Shown here piece by piece: positions 1 through 6,282 of a stretch of DNA of 30,220 nt. The translations under genes were made by a program, and so were the position numbers. Position 1 is the first letter of the stretch. Each line of letters opens with the position of its first letter. Location of the stretch: positions 1-30,220 of the forward strand of contig JAEZFI010000038.1 in assembly GCA_023437745.1 (NCBI GenBank), read 5' to 3'. The DNA comes from Actinomycetes bacterium. Lineage in GTDB: Bacteria; Actinomycetota; Acidimicrobiia; Acidimicrobiales; Microtrichaceae. Under the pieces are notes generated by a model. That model saw only the letters and a list, made by a program, of their open reading frames with translations, had not been told where the DNA came from and did no database searches.

Positions 1-59
1 GGGGGGGGGGGGGGGGGGGGGGGGGCGGCGCGGGGGGCGGGTGCGGCGGGGGGGCTCGG
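1..59. other. Poly-G low-complexity contig end, probable artefact
   Basis: The first 25 bases are all G and the next ~34 are almost only G and C, unlike the normal coding texture that begins near base 60. Uninterrupted G runs at a contig end are a known artefact of two-colour Illumina chemistry, where lack of signal is called G. The run falls inside the 3' end of the minus-strand ctaA frame, where it would encode an implausible proline/histidine tail. I treat these bases as unreliable. Confidence 0.7.
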
Positions 60-919
60 GGGTGGGCCGGGTCGCCCGCAGCGAGCGCGAGCCGCACGAC
101 GAGCACCCACACGAGGGTCGCCCCCGCGACGTGCGCGCCGACCATCACCGCCGGCACGCCCGTGAAGTACTGGAGGTAGCCGAGCCCGCCCTGGGCGACG
201 ACGCCCAGGAGGAGGTCGCCCGACCGCCGCCGCAGCAGCGCCGACGGGTGCTGCCGCAGCCGCCACGCCACGAGGGCGACCGACAGGCAGAGGATCCACA
301 CCGACGTCGAATGGGCTCGCACGGTGAGGCCGAGGTCGATGGGGAGGCGCTCGACGTGCTCGTCGCCGGCGTGCGGTCCGGCGCTGGTGACCACGGGGCC
401 GGTGAGGAGCACGGCGACCGCCGCGGTCAGCAGCCACCGGGCCCAGCCCGGGATGCGGCGACGTGGCCCGCCGGGCTCGCGCCCGGCGCGGTCGACGAGC
501 ACCAGCGCTGCCCACACGAGCACCATCGACGCCAGGAAGTGGACGGCGACGACCGAGTAGGCGAGCTCGGACTTCGTGACGAAGGCACCGATGATCGCCT
601 GCGCCGCCACACCGGCGACGAGGGCGAGCGACCAGCGCGTGAGCTCGGGCCGCCGAGGCCGCACGAACAGCGATCCGGCCACGGCCGCCATGACGGCCAG
701 CGACACCACGCCCGTGATCAGACGGTTCACGAACTCGACCATGGGCTCGAGCTCGCTCGCCGAGTGCGGGGTGAACCGGCCGGGCTCGCAGGTGGGCCAG
801 TCGGAGCACCCGAGGCCCGATCCGGTGAGGCGGACGGCGGCTCCGGTGACGATGATGCCGCAGAGCGACCACAGTGCGACGACGCAGATGCTGCGGTAGC
901 GCTCGGGGGAGAGCTGCAT
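2..919 (-). CDS. ctaA: Heme A synthase CtaA (COX15 family), 3' end lost at window edge
   Basis: This integral membrane protein converts heme O to heme A for the cytochrome oxidase. The frame opens at ATG 919 and has no stop before the window edge, so it is partial. The N-terminus carries the cysteine pair GCSDWPTC (C38, C44) typical of Gram-positive/actinobacterial CtaA. The position usually occupied by the first heme histidine reads EFVNRLITG, an Asn variant. Later heme-ligand histidines are visible in AVHFLASM, RAHSTSVW and GAHVAGATLVW. About eight hydrophobic segments are present. The last ~20 codons lie in the G-rich end and become proline-rich, which is probably artefact. A TAGCCT hexamer ends 6 nt before the ATG, so the mRNA is probably leaderless. 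The gene is divergent from ctaB, the preceding enzyme of the pathway, across 84 bp. Confidence 0.93.
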   Translation of the reverse strand, partial: MQLSPERYRSICVVALWSLCGIIVTGAAVRLTGSGLGCSDWPTCEPGRFTPHSASELEPMVEFVNRLITGVVSLAVMAAVAGSLFVRPRRPELTRWSLALVAGVAAQAIIGAFVTKSELAYSVVAVHFLASMVLVWAALVLVDRAGREPGGPRRRIPGWARWLLTAAVAVLLTGPVVTSAGPHAGDEHVERLPIDLGLTVRAHSTSVWILCLSVALVAWRLRQHPSALLRRRSGDLLLGVVAQGGLGYLQYFTGVPAVMVGAHVAGATLVWVLVVRLALAAGDPAHPRAPPPHPPPAPPPPPPPPP

Positions 920-925
920 GGGGAC

Positions 926-931
926 AGGCTA
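926..931 (-). promoter_or_regulatory. -10 box of ctaA, leaderless
   Basis: On the minus strand TAGCCT is followed by 6 nt and then the ATG of ctaA, which puts the expected transcription start at the A of the start codon. No convincing -35 is visible. Confidence 0.45.
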
Positions 932-989
932 GGTTCGTCGCCCTGCCCGGGGCCATGCGGCGGGTTGGCCCTGCCACGACGGGGGTGCC

Positions 990-995
990 TAGCCT
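990..995 (+). promoter_or_regulatory. -10 box of ctaB, leaderless
   Basis: TAGCCT is followed by 8 nt and the ctaB ATG. The same hexamer occurs in front of the divergent ctaA. A weak TTGGCC lies 19 nt upstream. Confidence 0.45.
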
Positions 996-1003
996 GACCA
1001 GCG

Positions 1004-1912
1004 ATGGCGACGATCACCGTGACCGCAGCGCCGTCGACGCTCGGTCGGCGGATCGGCGGCTACGTGGCGCTCACGAAGCCCCGGATCATCGAGCTCCTGC
1101 TGGTCACGACCGTCCCCGTGATGATCGTCGCGGAGCGCGGCCTGCCCTCGCTGTGGTTGGTGTTCGCCACGGTCGTCGGCGGCACGTTCGCGGCGGGTGG
1201 CGCCAACGCCATCAACATGGTCGTGGACCGCGACATCGACGCCCTGATGAACCGGACGAAGGACCGCCCGCTCGTCACCGGCGTGATGAGCCCGCAGGCG
1301 GCCCTGATCTTCGCCCTGGCCCTGGAAGCCCTGTCGTTCGTGTGGCTCTGGGGCTTCGTCAACCTGCTGTCCGCGGTGCTGGCGCTGTCGGCCACCGCCT
1401 TCTACGTGTTCGTGTACACGCTCTGGCTCAAGCGCTCGACCCGCCAGAACATCGTGATCGGCGGCGCGGCGGGCTCCGTGCCCGTGCTCGTCGGCTGGTC
1501 GTCGGTGACGAACGGGCTGGGCTGGGCGCCGCTCGTCCTCTTCGGGATCGTCTTCCTCTGGACGCCGCCCCACACCTGGGCGCTGGCCTTCAAGTACCGC
1601 GACGACTACTCCCGTGCCGACGTGCCCATGCTCCCGTCGGTGGCTGCGGCCCGGACCGTCGCCCTCCAGAGCCTCGGCTACACGCTGGCCCTCTGGGCGT
1701 GCACCCTCGTGCTCGCGCCGGTCGCCGACCTCGGCGCCATCTACTTGGTGACGGCGCTCGCCACCGGCGCCGTCTTCACGTGGTTCTGCGTGGCGTTGCT
1801 GCGCCGCCCGACGCCGCAGATGGCGATCCGCATGTTCTCGTGGTCCATCACCTACGTCACCCTCTTGTTCGGCGCGATGGCCGTCGATCAGCTCGTTGCG
1901 CACGGACTCTGA
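1004..1912 (+). CDS. ctaB: Protoheme IX farnesyltransferase (heme O synthase) CtaB
   Basis: This UbiA-family membrane prenyltransferase adds a farnesyl group to protoheme to give heme O, the substrate of the divergently encoded CtaA. The 302-aa length is normal for the family. The first Asp-rich motif is NAINMVVDRDIDALMNRTK with N..DRDID, followed by DRPLVTG. The second conserved loop, TPPHTWALAFKYRDDY, precedes ADVPMLP. About nine hydrophobic segments are seen. ATG 1004 is chosen because the conserved family start (GGYVALTKPRI near residue 18) follows directly and a -10 hexamer sits 8 nt before it. The gene opens the plus-strand run into the oxidase genes, although a 129-bp gap with its own possible promoter separates it from the next one. 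Confidence 0.96.
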   Translation: MATITVTAAPSTLGRRIGGYVALTKPRIIELLLVTTVPVMIVAERGLPSLWLVFATVVGGTFAAGGANAINMVVDRDIDALMNRTKDRPLVTGVMSPQAALIFALALEALSFVWLWGFVNLLSAVLALSATAFYVFVYTLWLKRSTRQNIVIGGAAGSVPVLVGWSSVTNGLGWAPLVLFGIVFLWTPPHTWALAFKYRDDYSRADVPMLPSVAAARTVALQSLGYTLALWACTLVLAPVADLGAIYLVTALATGAVFTWFCVALLRRPTPQMAIRMFSWSITYVTLLFGAMAVDQLVAHGL

Positions 1913-1952
1913 GCCCGACGGGGCGGTTTTCGTGCCGCTGACCGGGGTTCGG

Positions 1953-1958
1953 TATTGT
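1953..1958 (+). promoter_or_regulatory. Possible -10 box of the oxidase-like operon
   Basis: TATTGT is the most AT-rich hexamer in the 129-bp gap between ctaB and the next gene and would give a ~80-nt leader before ATG 2042. No clear -35 is seen, so this is a weak call. Confidence 0.25.
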
Positions 1959-2041
1959 CCGAGCGTTCTGTCCCTCATCGACCCGTGCGAGGCGCACCAC
2001 CCCGGTGGCCGCCCCGCACCACAGGCCTCGAGGCACCACTG

Positions 2042-3613
2042 ATGGCAATGACCCACACAGCTACGCCTGCGCTCGACGAGCACGACACGACCGTGGCCGC
2101 ACCCTCGACGCCCACCGCCGCGGAGCGGGTCCTCGGTGCGACCGACCACCTCACCGTGGGTCGAGTGGTGGTCGGCACGTCGCTCTTCCTGGCGCTGGCC
2201 TCGGCGGCGGTGCTGGCGCTCGCACACCTCGACACCGCAGTGCTCGACAACGGCATCGCCGGCACCGGCATCCTCGACGAGTCCGTCGTGCTGCGCCTGG
2301 CGCAGAACGCGCCGATCGGGCTGATGCTCTGCGGCGTCATGCCCCTCCTCCTGGGCCTGGCCACCGTCGTGGTCCCCCGTCAGGTGGGCTCGCCGGCCAT
2401 CTCCTTCCCCCGGCTGTCGGCCTTCGCCAACTGGACCTGGCTGCTCTCCGCCGTGCTCTTCGTGGTGTCGGTCGCCGCCGACGGTTCGTACGGTGGCGCC
2501 AACGAGGACATGGCCCGGCTCGGCAACCTCGCAGTCGCCGGCCTGCTGGTGTCCCTCGCCGCCGGGGCCGTGTGCGTGGCGGTCACCGTGCTGACGCTCC
2601 GCCCGCTGGGCATGGGGCTGCGGGACGTCCCGTTCTTCTCCTTCTCCATGGTCGTCACCGCCGGGCTCTGGGTGCTGACCCTGCCCGCCGTGCTCGCCCG
2701 CATCATCCTCGTCCACATCGCCCGGCCGACGCCGACGGACCTGGCGGTGAACGGCGTCGAGGCCGTCAGCTGGCTCTTCCGGCAGCCGTCCGTGTACATC
2801 GTCGCCCTGCCGGTGCTGGGCATCGTCCTCGACAGCGTCGCGGTCGCTGCCGGCGGCCGTCAGCGGTTCCGTGGTGCGGTCCAGGTGATGATCGGGGCGG
2901 CCGGCCTGCTGTCCTTCGGGGCCTGGGCCCAGACCGACACCGCCCGCTCGACGCTCATCTGGGTGCTGGTCTCGGCCGCAGCGGCGCTGCCGCTCCTCGG
3001 CCTCCTCGGCGCCGTCGGCGACACCGTCCGCCAGAACCGGGCGAAGCTGATCTCCCCGCTGGGCTACGCGATCGCTGCCCTCCTGCTGCTGCTCCTCGCG
3101 GCGTTGACCGGCCTGCTCATGGCGATCGACCAGATCGGTCACGGACAGCTCGTCGGCTTCGGCACCGCCGAGCTGTCCCAGGCGCAGCTGTACTTCGTCC
3201 TCGGTGCCGCCCTCGCCGGCGGCCTCGGCGGCGCCCACCTCTGGGCGGGACTCACCTTCGGTGACCAGCTGCCCGAGGCGCCCGCCAAGGGGATGACCCT
3301 CGCGGTCCTGGGTGGGGGCGCGCTGCTCGGCCTCGGCCAGCTCGTGCTCGGCCTCCTGATCGCCAACGATGCGGGCACCGATCCCCGGGCCTTCGCCGTC
3401 ATCTCGGCCGTGGGCGCCGCGCTGCTGGCCCTCGCCGCCCTCGGGACGCTCGCCGGCGGGCTCAAGGCTCGGCGTGGTGCGTCACGCGGCGACACGCTCC
3501 TCGCCGACCCCTGGGGTCGCGGCGCCACGCTCGAATGGGCCGAGGCATCCGCCGTGCCCGCCACCGTCGAGTCGCCCTACCCGCTGCTCGCCGCCAACGA
3601 GGAGGCCTCCTGA
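2042..3613 (+). CDS. Degenerate heme-copper oxidase subunit I-like membrane protein
   Basis: The 523-aa polytopic protein (12 or more hydrophobic segments) shares landmarks with cytochrome oxidase subunit I. These are a VVVPRQVGSPAISFPRLSAF stretch matching YLLPLQIGARDVAFPRLNAL in coxA of this window, LFRQPSVYIVALPVLGI matching IFGHPEVYIMILPSFGI, and a C-terminal DPWGRGATLEWA matching DPWDARGLEW. All metal ligands are lost. The low-spin heme His before the first landmark is absent, the CuB His is Gln248, the proton-channel Glu is Ser250, the HH pair is absent, and the HFH triad is replaced by a hydrophobic stretch. Only the Tyr (Tyr252) of HPEVY survives. It therefore cannot bind heme or CuB as subunit I does. 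ATG 2042 is chosen because homology begins after it and GAGG lies 5' of it; ATG 2048 or an upstream TTG 1955 are less likely. Its stop overlaps the next start (TGATG). Its role is unknown; a structural or assembly partner of the true oxidase is my guess. Confidence 0.8.
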   Translation: MAMTHTATPALDEHDTTVAAPSTPTAAERVLGATDHLTVGRVVVGTSLFLALASAAVLALAHLDTAVLDNGIAGTGILDESVVLRLAQNAPIGLMLCGVMPLLLGLATVVVPRQVGSPAISFPRLSAFANWTWLLSAVLFVVSVAADGSYGGANEDMARLGNLAVAGLLVSLAAGAVCVAVTVLTLRPLGMGLRDVPFFSFSMVVTAGLWVLTLPAVLARIILVHIARPTPTDLAVNGVEAVSWLFRQPSVYIVALPVLGIVLDSVAVAAGGRQRFRGAVQVMIGAAGLLSFGAWAQTDTARSTLIWVLVSAAAALPLLGLLGAVGDTVRQNRAKLISPLGYAIAALLLLLLAALTGLLMAIDQIGHGQLVGFGTAELSQAQLYFVLGAALAGGLGGAHLWAGLTFGDQLPEAPAKGMTLAVLGGGALLGLGQLVLGLLIANDAGTDPRAFAVISAVGAALLALAALGTLAGGLKARRGASRGDTLLADPWGRGATLEWAEASAVPATVESPYPLLAANEEAS

Positions 3614-4191
3614 TGAGCCTGATCCCGGTCGACGCGCCGGCTCCCGTGCTGCCGCGCCGGCGCCAGGTCCTCTTCGGCACGGCGTTCGCCGCTGCCGGAT
3701 GGGCCATCCTCATCCTCACCCTCGTGGGCCTCTACCTCGAGGCCCGCAGCGGTCAGCGGTCCCTCTGGCTCAGCGAGAACAACATCCCGCTGACCCAGCC
3801 GAACGTGCAGTTCGGCACCCTCCTGATCGGCGCCGTCGCCGCGCAGTGGGCGGTGTACTCGATGCGTCGGGACGACCGGGGCCACACGTACCTCGCCCTC
3901 GCCATCGCCATGCTGATGGGCCTCGCCTTCATCAACCAGACGTGGTTCCTCCTCGGTGAGGTCGGGCTGATGATGAGCCAGGCGGAGGGTCCGTACTTCT
4001 ACGGGGTCGTCGGGGCTCACCTCGCCATGGTCGGTGCCGCCATCCTCTTCCTCGCCGTGGTGACCCTCCGGGCGCTCGGTGGCAACTTCTCCAGCCGGAA
4101 CACGGACGCCGTGTCGTCGGCAGCACTGTTCTGGCACGTCAACGTCGCGCTGTACTCGGTCCTCTGGTTGGCCGTGTACATCATGAAGTAG
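3613..4191 (+). CDS. Cytochrome oxidase subunit III-like membrane protein
   Basis: The protein is 192 aa with about five hydrophobic segments. The C-terminus ALFWHVNVALYSVLWLAVYI closely parallels GLYWHFVDVIWILIFTVVYL of the genuine subunit III encoded at 8313-8966, and both end two residues after the last Tyr-Ile/Leu pair with Lys. The family's conserved acidic residue in the second helix (GSECLLFGG in coxC) has no counterpart here, and the Asp of WHFVD is replaced. ATG 3613 overlaps the stop of the preceding gene by one base, which implies translational coupling. It appears to be a divergent subunit III that pairs with the metal-less subunit I-like protein. The function is not known. Confidence 0.75.
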   Translation: MSLIPVDAPAPVLPRRRQVLFGTAFAAAGWAILILTLVGLYLEARSGQRSLWLSENNIPLTQPNVQFGTLLIGAVAAQWAVYSMRRDDRGHTYLALAIAMLMGLAFINQTWFLLGEVGLMMSQAEGPYFYGVVGAHLAMVGAAILFLAVVTLRALGGNFSSRNTDAVSSAALFWHVNVALYSVLWLAVYIMK

Positions 4192-4203
4192 AGCCGAGGG
4201 ATC

Positions 4204-5082
4204 ATGGTCAGCACCGGTTCGAAGTTCTTCTACGGCCTCGCAGGCGTCGGCCTGTTGGCCGCCGTCGTGTACGGCATCATCACCAACGGCCTGGACCACG
4301 GTGGCGTCATCCACGTCCTCACGGGCGACGGGGCGGTCGACGCCCTGCTCGGCCCGCTGACGCTCGGCTACAAGGGCGGCGTCGGCGACCACGTCGGCTA
4401 CACGGTGCTCATGGCGTTCGCCGCCTCCTCCTTCGGCCTCGGCCTCGCCACGTCGTTCTTCCGTGACGGTGACCCCGAGGCGCTGGCCGAGCTCGACGGC
4501 GCGGAGGGCGCGCCGGCGATCGTGGCGCCCGCCGGCCTCAGCTTCTGGCCGATCATCCTCGCCGTCGCTGCGGCTGCAGGCATCATCGGGCTGGCGGCCT
4601 CCCCGCCGCTGTTCGTCGTCGCGGTGGTCGTGGCCGTGATGGCCGGCACCGAGTGGGCCGTCGAGGTCTGGGCCGACTCCGCCACCGGCGACCCCGCCGT
4701 GAACAAGACGGTCCGCGGCCGCCTGATGCACCCGATCGAGGTGCCGCTCGCCGGCATCCTCGGGGTGGCCGTCGTGATGTTCAGCCTCTCCCGCATCTTC
4801 ATCGCCACCACCGGCGTGGGTGCGATGGTCGTGGCCACGGCGCTGGCCGCCGTCGTCTTCGTGGGGGCCATCATCCTGAGCGCACAGCCGCAGGTGAAGC
4901 GCACCGTGGGCGTCGCCGCCGCAGTGCTGTTCGCCGTGGCCGTGCTGGCCATGGGCATCGGTGGCGCCATCGCGGGCGCCCCGGAGCACGAGGGCCACGA
5001 GCCGCACCCCGCGGCCGAGCAGATCGAGACGGGCGCGCCGGCCAATTCGGCCATCGCCGTGGAGCTGGGAGAGACTGAGTGA
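4204..5082 (+). CDS. Multi-TM protein of the oxidase locus, subunit IV-like hairpin
   Basis: I do not recognise a named family for this 292-aa membrane protein. It has about seven hydrophobic segments. In the middle, SFWPIILAVAAAAGIIGLA (W115-P116) followed by a second helix and an acidic WAVEVWAD boundary resembles the WP-type two-helix hairpin of actinobacterial oxidase subunit IV and also the C-terminal extension of coxA here (SYWPMVLALGLPF...GWVIEPS). The C-terminal tail carries a His/Glu-rich patch (EHEGHEPH) that could bind metal. It starts 12 nt after the subunit III-like gene and its stop overlaps the GTG of coxB (GTGA), so it is translated as part of the oxidase operon. An accessory or structural subunit role is inferred from position only. 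Confidence 0.7.
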   Translation: MVSTGSKFFYGLAGVGLLAAVVYGIITNGLDHGGVIHVLTGDGAVDALLGPLTLGYKGGVGDHVGYTVLMAFAASSFGLGLATSFFRDGDPEALAELDGAEGAPAIVAPAGLSFWPIILAVAAAAGIIGLAASPPLFVVAVVVAVMAGTEWAVEVWADSATGDPAVNKTVRGRLMHPIEVPLAGILGVAVVMFSLSRIFIATTGVGAMVVATALAAVVFVGAIILSAQPQVKRTVGVAAAVLFAVAVLAMGIGGAIAGAPEHEGHEPHPAAEQIETGAPANSAIAVELGETE

Positions 5083-6263
5083 CGATGAACCGGATCCGGA
5101 ACCCTCGCGCCCTGTGGATCGGCGCAGCGGTCGCGCTCGGGCTCGTCCTCACCGGCTGCGGCATCACCGACGACGACGGCCGCCCGCTGACGACGCTCAA
5201 CCCCAAGGGCGAGCAGGCCCAGGAGATCCACAACCTCGCGGTGCCGATCTTCATCGTGGCCGGCGTGGTGTTCGTCCTCGTGAACGCCGCGGTCATCATG
5301 CTGGCGATCCGCTACCGCCGTCGTCGCCACGACCAGGACGGCGTCGACGAGCCGGTGCAGCGGCACGGCAACACCCCGCTCGAGTGGGGCTGGACGATCC
5401 TGCCGGCGGTGCTCCTCGCGTTCCTCGCCATCGACAACGTGCGGGTCATCTGGCAGCTCGAGAACGACCAGCGCGACGCGCCGATGGAGGTCGACGTCAT
5501 CGGCCAGCAGTGGTGGTGGGAGTTCCGCTACGACACCAACGGCGACGACAAGTACGACATCATCACGGCGTCCCAGCTGGTGATCCCCGCCGGCACCACC
5601 GTCCGTCTGAACATCCGGTCGAACGACGTGATCCACTCGTTCTGGATCCCCGCCCTCAGCGGCAAGAAGGACGCCGTGCCCGGCCGCGTCCACCACTGGG
5701 CGATCACCGCCGACGAGCCGGGGATCTACGAGGGCCAGTGCACCGAGTACTGCGGCCTCTCCCACGCCTACATGCGCATGCAGGTGAAGGCGCTGTCCGA
5801 GGCCGACTACGACACCTGGGTGCAGAACCAGCTGTCCCCGGCCGTCGAGCCCGACGAGGGCTCCGAGGCGGCCGCCGGCAAGGAGATCTTCTTCCAGAAG
5901 TGCGCCAGCTGCCACCAGGTCAACGGCTACGACAACAACGGTGAGCGGCTCGACCACGACACGCCCGACCCCGACTACCGCGGCGCCCTGCACCCGCTCA
6001 TCGCCGGCAACGCGCCGAACCTGACCCACCTCATGAGCCGCAACCGGTTCGCCGGTGGCATGTTCGACCTCCACGAGGGCGGCGGCTCCGATGCGGGTGT
6101 CGCTCCCGAGGGTGCGCCGAACGAGGCGAACCTCGGCGACTGGCTCCGCAACCCTCCCGGCATGAAGCCGATGGCTGCCGACGCAAACCGCGGCATGCCC
6201 AACCTGAACCTGCCCGAAGATGAGATCCGCAAGCTCGTTGTGTATCTCTCGGAACTGAAGTAA
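5079..6263 (+). CDS. ctaC: Cytochrome c oxidase subunit II with fused cytochrome c domain (caa3 type)
   Basis: This subunit receives electrons through its own heme c and CuA centre and passes them to subunit I. In order the 394-aa protein shows a lipoprotein signal with lipobox VLTGC (C27), two membrane helices (about 52-78 and 106-125), and a cupredoxin CuA domain with QWWWEF, H186 in VIHSFW, and the C221-x3-C225-x3-H229-x2-M232 cluster in QCTEYCGLSHAYM. A C-terminal mono-heme cytochrome c follows, with CASCH at 275-279 and a likely Met ligand in GMPNL (M373). The fused c domain classes it as caa3. GTG 5079 overlaps the previous stop by 4 nt and has GGGAGAG upstream; ATG 5085 is an alternative. 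The heme c domain needs external cytochrome c maturation, for which resA and ccdA at 16860-18340 are candidates. Confidence 0.97.
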   Translation: MTMNRIRNPRALWIGAAVALGLVLTGCGITDDDGRPLTTLNPKGEQAQEIHNLAVPIFIVAGVVFVLVNAAVIMLAIRYRRRRHDQDGVDEPVQRHGNTPLEWGWTILPAVLLAFLAIDNVRVIWQLENDQRDAPMEVDVIGQQWWWEFRYDTNGDDKYDIITASQLVIPAGTTVRLNIRSNDVIHSFWIPALSGKKDAVPGRVHHWAITADEPGIYEGQCTEYCGLSHAYMRMQVKALSEADYDTWVQNQLSPAVEPDEGSEAAAGKEIFFQKCASCHQVNGYDNNGERLDHDTPDPDYRGALHPLIAGNAPNLTHLMSRNRFAGGMFDLHEGGGSDAGVAPEGAPNEANLGDWLRNPPGMKPMAADANRGMPNLNLPEDEIRKLVVYLSELK

Positions 6264-6272
6264 CCGAGACCC

Positions 6273-6278
6273 AAGGGA
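6273..6278 (+). promoter_or_regulatory. Ribosome binding site of coxA
   Basis: AAGGGA lies 4 nt before ATG 6283 and supports that start. It sits in the 19-nt gap between coxB and coxA. Confidence 0.5.
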
Positions 6279-6282
6279 CACC

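Noticed and set aside
1..25. G-quadruplex or telomere-like end
   Set aside because: A pure G homopolymer without spaced tracts at the exact contig edge is better explained as an artefact.
41..997. Long plus-strand open frame covering the left end
   Set aside because: It is rich in Arg, Gly and His without any domain, and it is antisense to ctaA, whose conserved motifs are clear.
1955..2041. Upstream TTG extension of the subunit I-like gene
   Set aside because: The added 29 residues are Arg/Pro-rich and overlap the likely promoter; ATG 2042 has a better ribosome site.
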